From contig CANLRI010000001.1 in the NCBI GenBank assembly GCA_947493585.1, positions 930,001-994,000 on the forward strand: a stretch of 64,000 nt of DNA, in the 5' to 3' direction. The notes under the pieces were generated by a model. That model made no database searches. It worked only from the letters and a program-made list of their open reading frames with translations, and was not told where the DNA came from. Made by a program: the position numbers and the translations under genes. This DNA comes from an uncultured Planococcus sp. (GTDB lineage: Bacteria > Bacillota > Bacilli > Bacillales_A > Planococcaceae). Shown here in pieces: positions 53,491 through 62,101 of this stretch; within the stretch, counting starts at the first letter, position 1; every line of letters starts with the position of its first letter.

Positions 53491-53802
53491 CTATTTACTC
53501 GTTTTGACCGAGCGATTTTTAGTGTTCGATAGTTTATACAGAAATGGCGCAAGTGATAGAGCAATCGGCATATAAATCACAATGGCGAGAACGATAAATG
53601 GCAATCCGAATTCGTAATAAGACCGCAGCACGTTCATCGACGTAAGGAAGCCTAAGGTGATTAAAAAGGTAGTCCAGAAGCTTGATCCGGCAGATACGTA
53701 TTGTCTTTTATGGCAATTTGGGCATTCCTTTTTGCCTTTCAAACTGAGCGCCATAACATCTTTCCAGCTCCATTTGAAATCACAGTTTTGGCAGCGGGGC
53801 AT
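53491..53802 (-). CDS. CXXC-20-CXXC membrane protein, paralog 2
   Basis: 103 residues: MPRCQNCDFKWSWKDVMALS, a second CPNC pair, two hydrophobic segments (FWTTFLITLGFLTSM and FIVLAIVIYMPIALSL) and LYKLSNTKNRS tail. It is closest to paralog 3 (shared LSLKGK and KLSNTK). It lies between the other two, so the three probably arose by local duplication and share a transcript. Confidence 0.82.
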   Translation of the reverse strand: MPRCQNCDFKWSWKDVMALSLKGKKECPNCHKRQYVSAGSSFWTTFLITLGFLTSMNVLRSYYEFGLPFIVLAIVIYMPIALSLAPFLYKLSNTKNRSVKTSK

Positions 53803-53816
53803 AAAAAACTTCCTTT

Positions 53817-54134
53817 CTAATTTGCGGGTTTATCTTCATTTTTGGCCTGTTTTGGTTGGCTCTGTAGCTTAGTGGCATAGGGCAAAAAAATCAAGGCCAG
53901 CAAGCTCAATACGACAAAAAACAGGATATAGACAATATTCAGGATGTTTAAGTAAGCGCGAATAAGTGGTGCAATTAACATGACAATAATTAGCGGGATG
54001 TATTTTTGGGGGGGGAAATCGGAGTTCACATACTGCATCTTTCCACATTCCGGGCATTTCCGTTTGTTCAAGAACGAAATTTTGAACGCGTCTCCCCAAC
54101 TCCACTTGGCTCCGCAGTTTTCGCAATTTGGCAT
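53817..54134 (-). CDS. CXXC-20-CXXC membrane protein, paralog 1
   Basis: 105 residues: MPNCENCGAKWSWGDAFKIS, CPEC, two hydrophobic segments (YIPLIIVMLIAPLIRAYL and YILFFVVLSLLALIFL) and a charged KQAKNEDKP tail. More divergent than the other two. AAAGGAGC precedes the ATG. First gene of the tandem set. No function is known for this family; a small zinc-binding membrane protein is the plain reading. Confidence 0.82.
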   Translation of the reverse strand: MPNCENCGAKWSWGDAFKISFLNKRKCPECGKMQYVNSDFPPQKYIPLIIVMLIAPLIRAYLNILNIVYILFFVVLSLLALIFLPYATKLQSQPKQAKNEDKPAN

Positions 54135-54295
54135 CCTATTGCTCCTTTCATGGAAACTAATGGTGTATTTCTTTTTTGTATACCCTTGATTTCAGGAGTA
54201 ATCCAAATTTATGGGAAAAAAATAAGAAATCCTGCCTGCCAATTCCAGCGTACAGAATGGCGGGCAGTAGGACAGCATTAAGCACCAACAGTATT

Positions 54296-54805
54296 TTAAG
54301 ATTCGCTGGAGATGCGTTTGTAAATCTGGTCGAGCTGTTCCTGAAAGTGGATCAGTTCGTTTTCTTTTTGCTGGTCGTAAAGTTTGCTGAGCGGGCTGGA
54401 GATTTGGAACGCGGTGCTTTGCAGCCGGTCGAACTCACCTGTCCAGCCGCGCTCTCCGATAACAGATTCCCAATGATTAACTTCTTTCACGACCGTCGAC
54501 AAGAGAAGCTGATTCTCTCCATCGATCGTAAAAGTGAAGCGCTGTTGTGGATGGATGGCGAACCATTGGCGATGCACGGTTGTGACAAAATGTTCCAAGT
54601 CATCGTATTCGCTATCGCCTGGCTGATGAGATGTACTTTTTTGATTTGACGCATTCGCTTCTGACAGGGCGTATGCGTCGGTTTTAGCTGTCTCTTCTGA
54701 TTGTTGTAGAACGGGTCTCTCTGAATCTCCAAAATTGACTTTCACTATAAACGCCACAAGCAAAGCGAGCGACAATATCGGAATGACAATAAATAATTTG
54801 TTCAT
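54296..54805 (-). CDS. Anchored extracytoplasmic protein of unknown function
   Basis: 169 residues: an N-terminal signal anchor (LFIVIPILSLALLVAFIV), a Ser/Thr/Glu-rich linker, and a helical domain rich in Gln and aromatic residues (HFVTTVHRQWFAIHPQQRF ... LYDQQKENELIHFQEQLDQIYKR). GGAGGATC precedes the ATG at 54805. I do not recognise it. It is divergent from the helicase-nuclease gene across a 246-bp AT-rich region. Confidence 0.7.
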   Translation of the reverse strand: MNKLFIVIPILSLALLVAFIVKVNFGDSERPVLQQSEETAKTDAYALSEANASNQKSTSHQPGDSEYDDLEHFVTTVHRQWFAIHPQQRFTFTIDGENQLLLSTVVKEVNHWESVIGERGWTGEFDRLQSTAFQISSPLSKLYDQQKENELIHFQEQLDQIYKRISSES

Positions 54806-54988
54806 ATAAGATCCTCCGATAGTAGATTAAATACAGATTAATAGATCTAATATATCATATATATTCCATTATATTACCTATAATTAAATTCCTTATTCAT
54901 AAATTCTTATTAAAACTACAAATGAAGTGATCGGCAGTGACTTCATTTTAATCATCAGAAATTAATCAAGCGTATATGTAGTAAGACC

Positions 54989-55017
54989 TTGCTATTACAT
55001 GACAATATTCTTAGAAT
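54989..55017 (+). promoter_or_regulatory. Candidate promoter of the helicase-nuclease-S24 gene
   Basis: TTGCTA and TAGAAT are separated by 17 bp, ending 34 bp before the start codon. I looked for a Bacillus-type SOS box (GAAC-N4-GTTC) here and found none. Confidence 0.5.
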
Positions 55018-55051
55018 AAAGGTATAAGTTGTAAAAAAGGGGAGTGCGGGG

Positions 55052-57478
55052 ATGAAATTGAATATGGAGCAGCGGCGCATTGTCGAGGTGGAGCCGAGTG
55101 GGCCGATGTTGGTGAAAGGCGTAGCCGGATCCGGCAAGACGACGGTGGCGATTCGGCGGATCCATTTTCTGATGGACCATTATTGCCACGAGGAAGATGA
55201 CCAAATCTTATTGGTGACGTATAACAAGACTTTGCTCAATTACATAAAATTTCAATACGAGCGCTTGGCCGATGCACAGGCGGGGGAAGCGGAGCGGCTG
55301 TTTGCATCGAATGCGGAAGTGAAGATCGCGACGATCGATTCGCTCATGTACGGGCAGTTCATGAAATACTTGCAGCGCACGAAACGCAAGCTGTCCATTG
55401 CGCCAGCCGAAAAGGAATGGCAAGTGCTGACGAAGGCAATCCACGAAGTGAAGAAATCCCATCCGGATGTGAAACTGCTGACGCCAAAAAATACGAAATT
55501 CCTGAAAGACGAAGCGGAATGGATCACGTCATGCGCAATGACGGATATCGAGACTTATCAATCGGTGGACCGCATCGGGCGCGCTTCCGGAAATAGCGGG
55601 ACGCCGCAGAAATTATTGAAGAATTCACCGACCCGTGAAGCGGTGTTTGAAGTGGCGAGATTGTACCGTGAATTTCTGGAAAAAGAAGGACTCGTTTCAT
55701 TCAAGCAAATGAACGAACTGGCGTTGTCTGAAATGAGACGCTCAAGAAGTGGAAAATACACCCATATCATCATCGACGAAAGCCAGGATTTGACGCGTGT
55801 GCAGCTTGAATTCCTGAAAGAGCTGTATAAGGAAAAGGCGCATTCCTCACTGATGTTCGTGGCGGATAATACGCAAAGCATCTATCCGGATTCCTGGCTC
55901 GGCAAAGGGCGGCCCTATACGACGATCGGCTATGACATGAGCGGGAAATCGCGTACGTTGAGCAAGAACTACCGGACAACGACGGAGATTTCGCAAGCCG
56001 CTTTCGATTTGATCGAAGCGGACGAAACGATCCAGTCGAACGTCGATTTCGTCAAGCCGGCACTCATCGACCGGCACGGCCATCCGCCGATTTACCATTT
56101 CTTCATGCAGCCTGAGCAGCAGGTGGCTTTTCTCGCAGAGGAGATCGAGCGGCTGCGAGGCGATTACCGCTTGTCGGAGATGTGCATCGTCGCACGCGGC
56201 AAACGCTCGGTCGAAAGCGCAGCCGCGGATTTAGCGGCTAAAGGCATTCCGTGCGAAATCCTTCAGAGCAATGAGCCGGATTTTGAATCGGATAAAGTGA
56301 AGCTCGTGACGATGCATTCGATTAAAGGCCTGGAATTCAAAGTGATTTTCCTTATCGATTTGAATCAAGGCGTCATTCCGCAGGAGCTTTATGATGATGC
56401 GGAAGACCAGAAGACGATCGATTCCGATGAACGCAAGCTATTGTATGTCGGCATGACGCGGGCGAATGAACTATTGTATATGTCGTCGGTGAAAAAGCCG
56501 TCGAAATTCATTAAGGAAATCGACCGCAAGCATTTGCGCATCAGAAAAGACGCGGCGCTTCGCCCGTTTGAGTCCATCAGTATGACCGAGTACCGATTGG
56601 CTGATCAATTGGTCGACTTGCATTCCAAAGAAGAGTTGACCCGCCAATGGCTCATCCGTGAACTTCACGAGACTTACGGCTATCCGTACGAACTCATGCA
56701 GCTCGAATACCCGGTCCAGCAGTTTTCGAAAAAAGGCTATTGCGATATCGCTGTGGAGATCTATGTGGACGGCGAAGCACGGCCGTACATCATCGCTGAA
56801 GTGAAACGTTTCGGAACGGGCATCGATGACGCGGTGAATCAACTGAAGAGTTATTTGGAAGCGGATGGACAGGCGTTCTACGGTATCGCAACGGATGGAT
56901 TATCGGTCAAGATCATCGACCGGCAAGGCGAAGAAGTACAGGACTTGCCGAAATGCCAAGCGCGTTTTTTGCCGGACACCAAGCAGCGCAGCCTCTACAA
57001 AAACTTGAAGAATGGGCGCGATTACGAATACGCCCAAGAACCCGGTGCGGACATCGAAGTGCGCGAAGCGGGCGAAGACGTATTGATCCAAGTGCATGAA
57101 TTGGCGGAAGTGCCGCTCATCGGAAACGTCGCGGCGGGCATTCCCGCGCTTGCTTCTGAAAGTTACGAAACGGCGCACAGCTTGCCGCGCGACTGGCTCG
57201 TCTCTCCGAAAGACAGCTTTTTGCTGACCGTGACAGGCGACAGCATGATTGGCGCCGGCATCGATAAAGGCGATATGGTCGTTGTTCACCAGCAAAATAC
57301 GGCGTCGAACGGCGATATCGTCATCGCGGTCATCGACGGGGAAGCGACGATGAAAAAGTATATGCCGATGGGCAGCGAAATCTTGCTCGTCGCGGAAAAT
57401 CCCGAATTCGAACCGATCATGATGCGCAGCGAAGACGTCTACATCAACGGGCGCGTTATTGGGGTTTTGAAGAAATAA
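55052..57478 (+). CDS. UvrD-like helicase fused to a PD-(D/E)XK (HSDR_N-like) nuclease and a LexA-type S24 domain
   Basis: 808 residues in three parts. Residues 1-500: superfamily I helicase with Walker A GVAGSGKT (23-30), Walker B DESQD (242-246), motif III-like ADNTQSIYP, motif V MHSIKGLEF (421-429) and motif VI YVGMTRA (465-471). Residues about 520-635: type I restriction R-subunit N-terminal-like nuclease with Asp565 (CDIAVEI) and Glu583-Val-Lys585 (IIAEVKRF). Residues about 685-808: a LexA/UmuD peptidase domain with the cleavage-site segment PLIGNVAAG (Ala695-Gly696), Ser731 (TGDSM) and Lys768 (EATMKK). All catalytic positions I can check are present. Cleavage would separate a C-terminal piece of about 113 residues from the helicase-nuclease. 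It stands alone in its operon. A DNA-damage-controlled repair or defence role is an inference. Confidence 0.9.
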   Translation: MKLNMEQRRIVEVEPSGPMLVKGVAGSGKTTVAIRRIHFLMDHYCHEEDDQILLVTYNKTLLNYIKFQYERLADAQAGEAERLFASNAEVKIATIDSLMYGQFMKYLQRTKRKLSIAPAEKEWQVLTKAIHEVKKSHPDVKLLTPKNTKFLKDEAEWITSCAMTDIETYQSVDRIGRASGNSGTPQKLLKNSPTREAVFEVARLYREFLEKEGLVSFKQMNELALSEMRRSRSGKYTHIIIDESQDLTRVQLEFLKELYKEKAHSSLMFVADNTQSIYPDSWLGKGRPYTTIGYDMSGKSRTLSKNYRTTTEISQAAFDLIEADETIQSNVDFVKPALIDRHGHPPIYHFFMQPEQQVAFLAEEIERLRGDYRLSEMCIVARGKRSVESAAADLAAKGIPCEILQSNEPDFESDKVKLVTMHSIKGLEFKVIFLIDLNQGVIPQELYDDAEDQKTIDSDERKLLYVGMTRANELLYMSSVKKPSKFIKEIDRKHLRIRKDAALRPFESISMTEYRLADQLVDLHSKEELTRQWLIRELHETYGYPYELMQLEYPVQQFSKKGYCDIAVEIYVDGEARPYIIAEVKRFGTGIDDAVNQLKSYLEADGQAFYGIATDGLSVKIIDRQGEEVQDLPKCQARFLPDTKQRSLYKNLKNGRDYEYAQEPGADIEVREAGEDVLIQVHELAEVPLIGNVAAGIPALASESYETAHSLPRDWLVSPKDSFLLTVTGDSMIGAGIDKGDMVVVHQQNTASNGDIVIAVIDGEATMKKYMPMGSEILLVAENPEFEPIMMRSEDVYINGRVIGVLKK

Positions 57479-57520
57479 CGCTGTCCTCTCCCACTTTTCT
57501 ATAAAAGCCAGTTCCATTGA

Positions 57521-57577
57521 GTTAAACTAACAAGCCCCACGAAACCAATGCGGATTCGGGGGGCTTGTTGGTTTAAC
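57521..57577. terminator. Bidirectional terminator
   Basis: GTTAAACTAACAAGCCCC pairs almost perfectly with GGGGCTTGTTGGTTTAAC. It lies between the converging helicase gene and DUF2711-like gene. Confidence 0.88.
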
Positions 57578-58277
57578 TGACGGATGACAGGCTCCAATAG
57601 ATTTTTGTTTTTTCATTACAGTAAAAGCCTTCTAGCTCACTTGAATTAACCAATTGTTCTAATGACTTTTTATCGGAACACAATAATGAAAAGTGGCTGT
57701 CCCAATGTGTTGTGATCAACATGCCATTATCGTGGGTAAATAAGTTTTTACCCTGGCCAAGCAAATTATTATCATGAATCAAATCATCTATATACATTAA
57801 CTTTCTTTCTGTGCAGAATTCATCTCCCAACCATATCCACTCGTGCCCTATTATCTTTATAGCTTTCAGCAAATCATTCATGGTAGTCTCTGGAAAACTA
57901 CCCTCGCTTGGGGCTGAAATCAGGTTCTCCCTGCAAGTCTTGTGAATTAACTCAGCAACATTTACATCCTGATATTCTTTCCTTAACCCCGAGATACTTG
58001 TTCTTAACCCGATGTCCAGTTGCTTGTAACTGTCTATTCCTGATAGCGTTAAAAATTGCTTCCAGCTTATTTTTTCGCAATTTTTCTGTATCTCATTCCT
58101 ACTTTTATCTGTATCTGGATTGAATAAATCAAAGTCATTTGTTTTTGCCTTAATAAAGGGGTGGAAGAAAACGAAAACTTCCTCAAATATACCATTATAA
58201 AATTCCTTAATTGGCATACCTTCAGGAGCGCAAATCGCATATCGATGCGATTCAGGTAATAGCCGGGCATCTTCCAT
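57573..58277 (-). CDS. DUF2711-like cytosolic protein
   Basis: About 234 residues with no signal peptide. Segments such as HRYAICAPEGMPIKEFYNGIFEEVFVFFHPFI and HDNGMLITTHWDSHFSLLCS recall Bacillales proteins labelled DUF2711; the label is from memory and should be treated as tentative. The ATG at 58277 has AAGGA 10-11 nt upstream; a longer frame reaches 58358 but overlaps the next gene's end. No function is known. Visibly more AT-rich than its neighbours. Confidence 0.7.
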   Translation of the reverse strand: MEDARLLPESHRYAICAPEGMPIKEFYNGIFEEVFVFFHPFIKAKTNDFDLFNPDTDKSRNEIQKNCEKISWKQFLTLSGIDSYKQLDIGLRTSISGLRKEYQDVNVAELIHKTCRENLISAPSEGSFPETTMNDLLKAIKIIGHEWIWLGDEFCTERKLMYIDDLIHDNNLLGQGKNLFTHDNGMLITTHWDSHFSLLCSDKKSLEQLVNSSELEGFYCNEKTKIYWSLSSVS

Positions 58278-58354
58278 AAATAAACACATCCTTAACTGAA
58301 AAGTAATTGTGAATTTCGCTTGAAGATTGCACGAGATGGGATTATATGCCAAAA

Positions 58355-58804
58355 TCATCGACGGATACTATCATCAATCTTCAAATCAGGGCATCGCTTC
58401 TTCAATTCAGCAATAAAAGCGCTTTGGTCTTCCGGCGAGATTTTCACTGTCCCTAACATCGTCTTGTTGTTGATCAGCTCCAGCGCATCCCGCGACGACA
58501 ATAGGCGGTAGCCTGTGAAAATATCGCGTGTCGGGGCGACTTTCAAGATGCTGTCGTAAGGAATGCGGCTTCTGAAAGGGCCGGCTTTCACGAGTAGATG
58601 ATTTTCCAGAAAGACGTATCGGATGGCGAAAGTGATCCACAGGATGAGAGCCGTGGTCACGAGGAAAGTAGCCGTGACGATCACAAACGCTGAAAACGGC
58701 GCACCTTCGAATAATAGCGGAATAAATGATATGGCGGCGATGAACAGAATAGCCGCCAGAATGAAACGAATAAAGAAGGAATCGATTTTCGAATGGAAAG
58801 TCAT
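58355..58804 (-). CDS. Bacterial PH-domain membrane protein
   Basis: 149 residues. Two N-terminal membrane hairpin segments (FILAAILFIAAISFIPLLF and AFVIVTATFLVTTALILWITFAI) are followed by a compact beta domain (FLENHLLVKAGPFRSRIPYDSILKVAPTRDIFTGYRLLSSRDALEL) that reads as the small bPH-type domain found in proteins such as YyaB. These sit on the cytosolic face of the membrane; function unknown. AGGTGAG lies before the ATG. Confidence 0.8.
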   Translation of the reverse strand: MTFHSKIDSFFIRFILAAILFIAAISFIPLLFEGAPFSAFVIVTATFLVTTALILWITFAIRYVFLENHLLVKAGPFRSRIPYDSILKVAPTRDIFTGYRLLSSRDALELINNKTMLGTVKISPEDQSAFIAELKKRCPDLKIDDSIRR

Positions 58805-58937
58805 GTATGCTCACCTCTACCTACCTATACGAATAAAAGCGCTGAAAGCTTCATTCTTGATACAATTTTAACTAGAGTTTTATTACTAGACGGCAAGTAT
58901 TGAAAAGTGGGCTTAGAAATAACAAGGGGGAGAGCAA

Positions 58938-59120
58938 ATGCTAAAGAAAAACGTGAAAATAGCCTTGGCGGTAGTTCTCTTCTTCTCGATTAAGGATCTC
59001 CTTTCGGGCGGTGAAATCCAATGGGTAAACACCCTGGTGTTCGGGATTATCATATTTCTTTTATTTTTTTTATGGGACTGGGCAAAAGAGCCTTATGATT
59101 GGAGTAAGCATAAACGATAA
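58938..59120 (+). CDS. Small membrane protein, 60 residues
   Basis: Two hydrophobic segments (IALAVVLFFSIKDLL and TLVFGIIIFLLFFLWDW) and a short polar C terminus (KEPYDWSKHKR). A strong AAGGGGGAGAG site precedes the ATG at 58938, supporting expression. No family is recognised. Divergent from the PH-domain gene. Confidence 0.65.
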   Translation: MLKKNVKIALAVVLFFSIKDLLSGGEIQWVNTLVFGIIIFLLFFLWDWAKEPYDWSKHKR

Positions 59121-59536
59121 GCAATTGCGCACATTTGACATTGCCCATAAGTATTCGGTATACCCCGATTCAGCTTAAAACTATGCGTTTCCCAAAAGGC
59201 AGATACAACAAAACAACTAGACCCGACTCGCTCATCGTGCCCCAATGAAATCTCCAAGCAGCATTAGCCTTTCACTCTTTGGGGGCATAGCTTGAAAACC
59301 GTGCTCCCACACCTGTGGACAGATGCGTCGCAAATGAACCGGCTCAACTTCCTTTCGCCAATTCATTGCACGCCCAAAGCCCAGCTGCGGCTAAGTACTG
59401 ATGAAAAATTTAACCCAATCAATTTCTTCATAAGTAATCGGCTCTCGCTAACAATATTTTGTTTAAGCACCCCTCGTTTCGTCTATAGTAATAAGTGAGG
59501 CAATTCCAATCGACACTAGTTAAAGGAGGAGTTTAG
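59121..59536. other. 415-bp gap with repeat copy C
   Basis: No gene is seen. It holds copy C of the second dispersed repeat (59302-59368). Its right end presumably contains the promoter of the gene at 59537. Confidence 0.5.
59302..59368 (+). repeat. Second dispersed repeat, copy C
   Basis: GTGCTCCCACACCTGTGG, then AGATGCGTCGCAAATGAACC, then GGCTCAACTTCCTTTCGCC and AATTCATT. Matches copies A and B in the mannitol locus 29 kb away. Confidence 0.7.
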
Positions 59537-59872
59537 ATGAGCATGCAGAACATCGAACAACAGGATTTGGTGCGCGATGAGTACGGCAATTACTATAAAG
59601 TGGTCGGCTTACATAAAGACAAAGAAACCTTGAAGGCGATCGAAATCTCCAATTTGTATTTCGAGACTTCCTTCCAGTATGCGGCTGCACAAATCGCCGA
59701 TGCCAACAAGCCGGTCGGCGTCTTTTTGCAGGAGAAGCTCAACGAATTCGTCGCGGACGTCGAAAGCCGCGAACGCCCGGTCTACGGGATCAAAGACTTG
59801 ATGGTCAATAAAATCGAAGTGTATGCGGTCGATATTACGCAGCCGCATCCGAAACGTGAAGAAACGGTATGA
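59537..59872 (+). CDS. Hypothetical cytosolic protein
   Basis: 111 residues, no membrane segment. It begins MSMQNIEQQDLVRDEYGNYY and has alternating strand/helix stretches (VGLHKDKETLKAIEISNLYF; GVFLQEKLNEFVADVESRERP; KIEVYAVDITQPHPKREE). AAAGGAGGAG gives a strong start at 59537. I do not recognise the family. A terminator follows. Confidence 0.7.
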   Translation: MSMQNIEQQDLVRDEYGNYYKVVGLHKDKETLKAIEISNLYFETSFQYAAAQIADANKPVGVFLQEKLNEFVADVESRERPVYGIKDLMVNKIEVYAVDITQPHPKREETV

Positions 59873-59881
59873 TTTCTCTTG

Positions 59882-59925
59882 CGCCCTGTCTGGATTCTGA
59901 CAATCCGGACGGGGCGTTTTGTCGT
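59882..59925 (+). terminator. Terminator before the CWB2 propeller gene
   Basis: CGCCCTGTCTGGATT pairs with AATCCGGACGGGGCG (G-T pairs) around CTGAC, then TTTTGTCGTTTTTTT. Confidence 0.85.
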
Positions 59926-59995
59926 TTTTTTAACATTTCCTTAACCTTCTGTCATTAGGCTGAAAGAAGACAGCCAGGAGAAGAGGGGGACGCAT

Positions 59996-62050
59996 ATGAA
60001 ACAGGTCAAAATCGGGGTAGGCATTGCCTTGCTCGCAGCGGCAGGCGGGGCAGGTCTCTTCACGCAAGAAGCGCTCGCGGCAGAGACAGAGTACCGGGAG
60101 CTGGTCAAGTTGCCTAGCGGCGTCAAAGCGGGTGAGCTTACCGTTGTAGATGAACAAATCATAGCGGTGCTCGAGAATCAGCTGGAAGCGCAGGCAATCG
60201 TCAGCTATGACGCTGAAGGCAAGGAATTATGGCGCAAGGAACTGGCGTCGGCGCATTATGCAATCGGCGATCGGACGTTTGTCGTGATTTCCGGAAATGA
60301 AGTGACGGTACATGATTTATCGGACGGCAAAGAAACAGGGGCATTTACGCTATCGGACGGCTTTCGCATGAGCGGTTCGGGGGCGGCTGTTGCGCTCGAG
60401 TCGGGACATGTGATCATCACCGGCAATCTCGGCGCGCGGCTGCTCGTGCATAAACTCGACGGTACGCCGGTTGCGGATGTGACGGGCGGTGATTTGCGGC
60501 AAGCGGTCATTTCAAATGGGCATTTGATGTATTTCGATGGCTCGGTACTTCATGGCCGCTTGCTGTCAGGCGGCAAGGAATGGCAATCGCTTAATGTACT
60601 GGAGCCTTATGCCGTAAAGGATGGCATTATCTACTATATTAAAGCATCGAACGAAGAGCTCGATGCGCCGACTTTGATTGCGCGTTCGCTGAGCCAGGAA
60701 CGCGTCGTATATGAGAAAGTCTTGCCCGCGACAGAAGAGGTGCGGCTGGCAGGAACTGACGCGGACGGTGCGATTGTCGAATTTGTGGATTCCGGGGAAT
60801 GGGTATTTTTAAATGCCAGAGGAAGCGAGCGCTTGCGCCAGCCGATTCGCTCAGCTTCGTTCCGCGCGCTTGAGAACCGCTACCGGCCGGTCGTGACCGA
60901 ATCCGCTCTGAGCCACCAGCAGCAAAGCGATCACCGCCTGCTATTGCTTCAAGAACAAGGGACGAGTGCGCTCGGCAATCCGTATCATCTTGGCGCCTTG
61001 CAAGTGACCGCACCAAACGGAGGATTCAATAAAGTGCTGGAGCATTCCGTGGAAGCGGCGGCGCTGTCCCCTTCCGGCGGTGCTGTGGTGCTCGGCGGCG
61101 GGAGCTTGAAATTCTATGACGCAAAAGGCAATCAAGTGGCGCAGGAAGGCGTGCCCTCAGGCAGTGAACTGCTCGCTTCTGTCGACGACACCGTGTATGT
61201 CTATGGCGGCAGCGGCATTGCATCGTATAGCGGAGAACCCGAACCGAAAGCGGCAGCGGTGACGAAAATCAGCGGCGAAGACGGCTTTGAGACGGCGGCG
61301 TTATTGTCGGAAGCGGTATGGGATTCAGCAGAGACGGTCGTGCTTGCGACAGGTGAAGACTTTGCGGACGCCTTGTCCGGTGCCCCGCTCGCTTATTTGG
61401 AAGGCGGACCGTTATTGTTTACGGAAAAAGGCCGTTTGAATGCATCAGCGAAAGCGGAAATTGAACGTCTCGGTGCAACGAACGCCATCATTCTCGGCAG
61501 TGCACCGGTCATTTCGGATGCGCAGTTGAACGCAGTATCCAGAATGGGTGTAGAGACGGAACGCATCGGCGGCGGCAATCGTTATGAAACGGCGGCACTC
61601 GTTTCTGAGCGCATCGATTCGGAAGGCGCAGTCGTTGCGGACGGTGCGACATTTAAAGATGTGTCCTTGGCGTCTGTCTTTGCGGCTCAAAATCAATACC
61701 CGATCCTGTTATCTCAAGGCAGCCGAATGCCGCGTGAAACGACCGAAGCAATGGCAGGGCGCAGCGATATCGTGCTGGCCGCTGACCATTTGTCGATTGA
61801 AGCGCGCACGAAACAGGAAGACGCAGAGCGTCATGTCGCTGTTTTGGCGCCATCATCGAATTTCACCGATGCTTTATCAGCGGCGAACGCAGCGGCACGG
61901 CGCAACGCTTCGCTGTATTTGATTGGGGAGAATGGCTTGACGAACGAGCTGAAGCAGCAGCTCGAACAGTACCAATCGTTTTTAGTCGTCGATTCGGAAC
62001 AGCTCATCGATGAGGAAATGGTTCGTTCACTCGAAGCGCTTGTCGATTAG
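59996..62050 (+). CDS. Secreted beta-propeller-like protein with CWB2 cell-wall repeats
   Basis: 684 residues. A signal peptide (residues 1-29, AALAAAGG...ALAAE) is followed by a long region (about 35-410) of short repeated strands (for example LWRKELASAHYAIGDRTFVVISGNE; VTVHDLSDGKETGAF), reading as a PQQ/WD-like propeller. Three CWB2 repeats (about 425-680) follow: KISGEDGFETAALLSEAVW, ERIGGGNRYETAALVSERI and a weaker third without the RY motif. It should be bound to the wall through CWB2. No enzyme motif is seen in the propeller. GAAGAGGGGG precedes the ATG. Confidence 0.87.
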   Translation: MKQVKIGVGIALLAAAGGAGLFTQEALAAETEYRELVKLPSGVKAGELTVVDEQIIAVLENQLEAQAIVSYDAEGKELWRKELASAHYAIGDRTFVVISGNEVTVHDLSDGKETGAFTLSDGFRMSGSGAAVALESGHVIITGNLGARLLVHKLDGTPVADVTGGDLRQAVISNGHLMYFDGSVLHGRLLSGGKEWQSLNVLEPYAVKDGIIYYIKASNEELDAPTLIARSLSQERVVYEKVLPATEEVRLAGTDADGAIVEFVDSGEWVFLNARGSERLRQPIRSASFRALENRYRPVVTESALSHQQQSDHRLLLLQEQGTSALGNPYHLGALQVTAPNGGFNKVLEHSVEAAALSPSGGAVVLGGGSLKFYDAKGNQVAQEGVPSGSELLASVDDTVYVYGGSGIASYSGEPEPKAAAVTKISGEDGFETAALLSEAVWDSAETVVLATGEDFADALSGAPLAYLEGGPLLFTEKGRLNASAKAEIERLGATNAIILGSAPVISDAQLNAVSRMGVETERIGGGNRYETAALVSERIDSEGAVVADGATFKDVSLASVFAAQNQYPILLSQGSRMPRETTEAMAGRSDIVLAADHLSIEARTKQEDAERHVAVLAPSSNFTDALSAANAAARRNASLYLIGENGLTNELKQQLEQYQSFLVVDSEQLIDEEMVRSLEALVD

Positions 62051-62101
62051 AAGCGCTAGGTTATAATGGAAGAACGACAAGAAAGAAAAGGATTTGGCAG
62101 G

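Noticed and set aside
54806..55051. SOS box upstream of the helicase-nuclease-S24 gene
   Set aside because: I searched by eye for GAAC-N4-GTTC and found none, so control by the host LexA is not supported. Regulation would be at the protein level.
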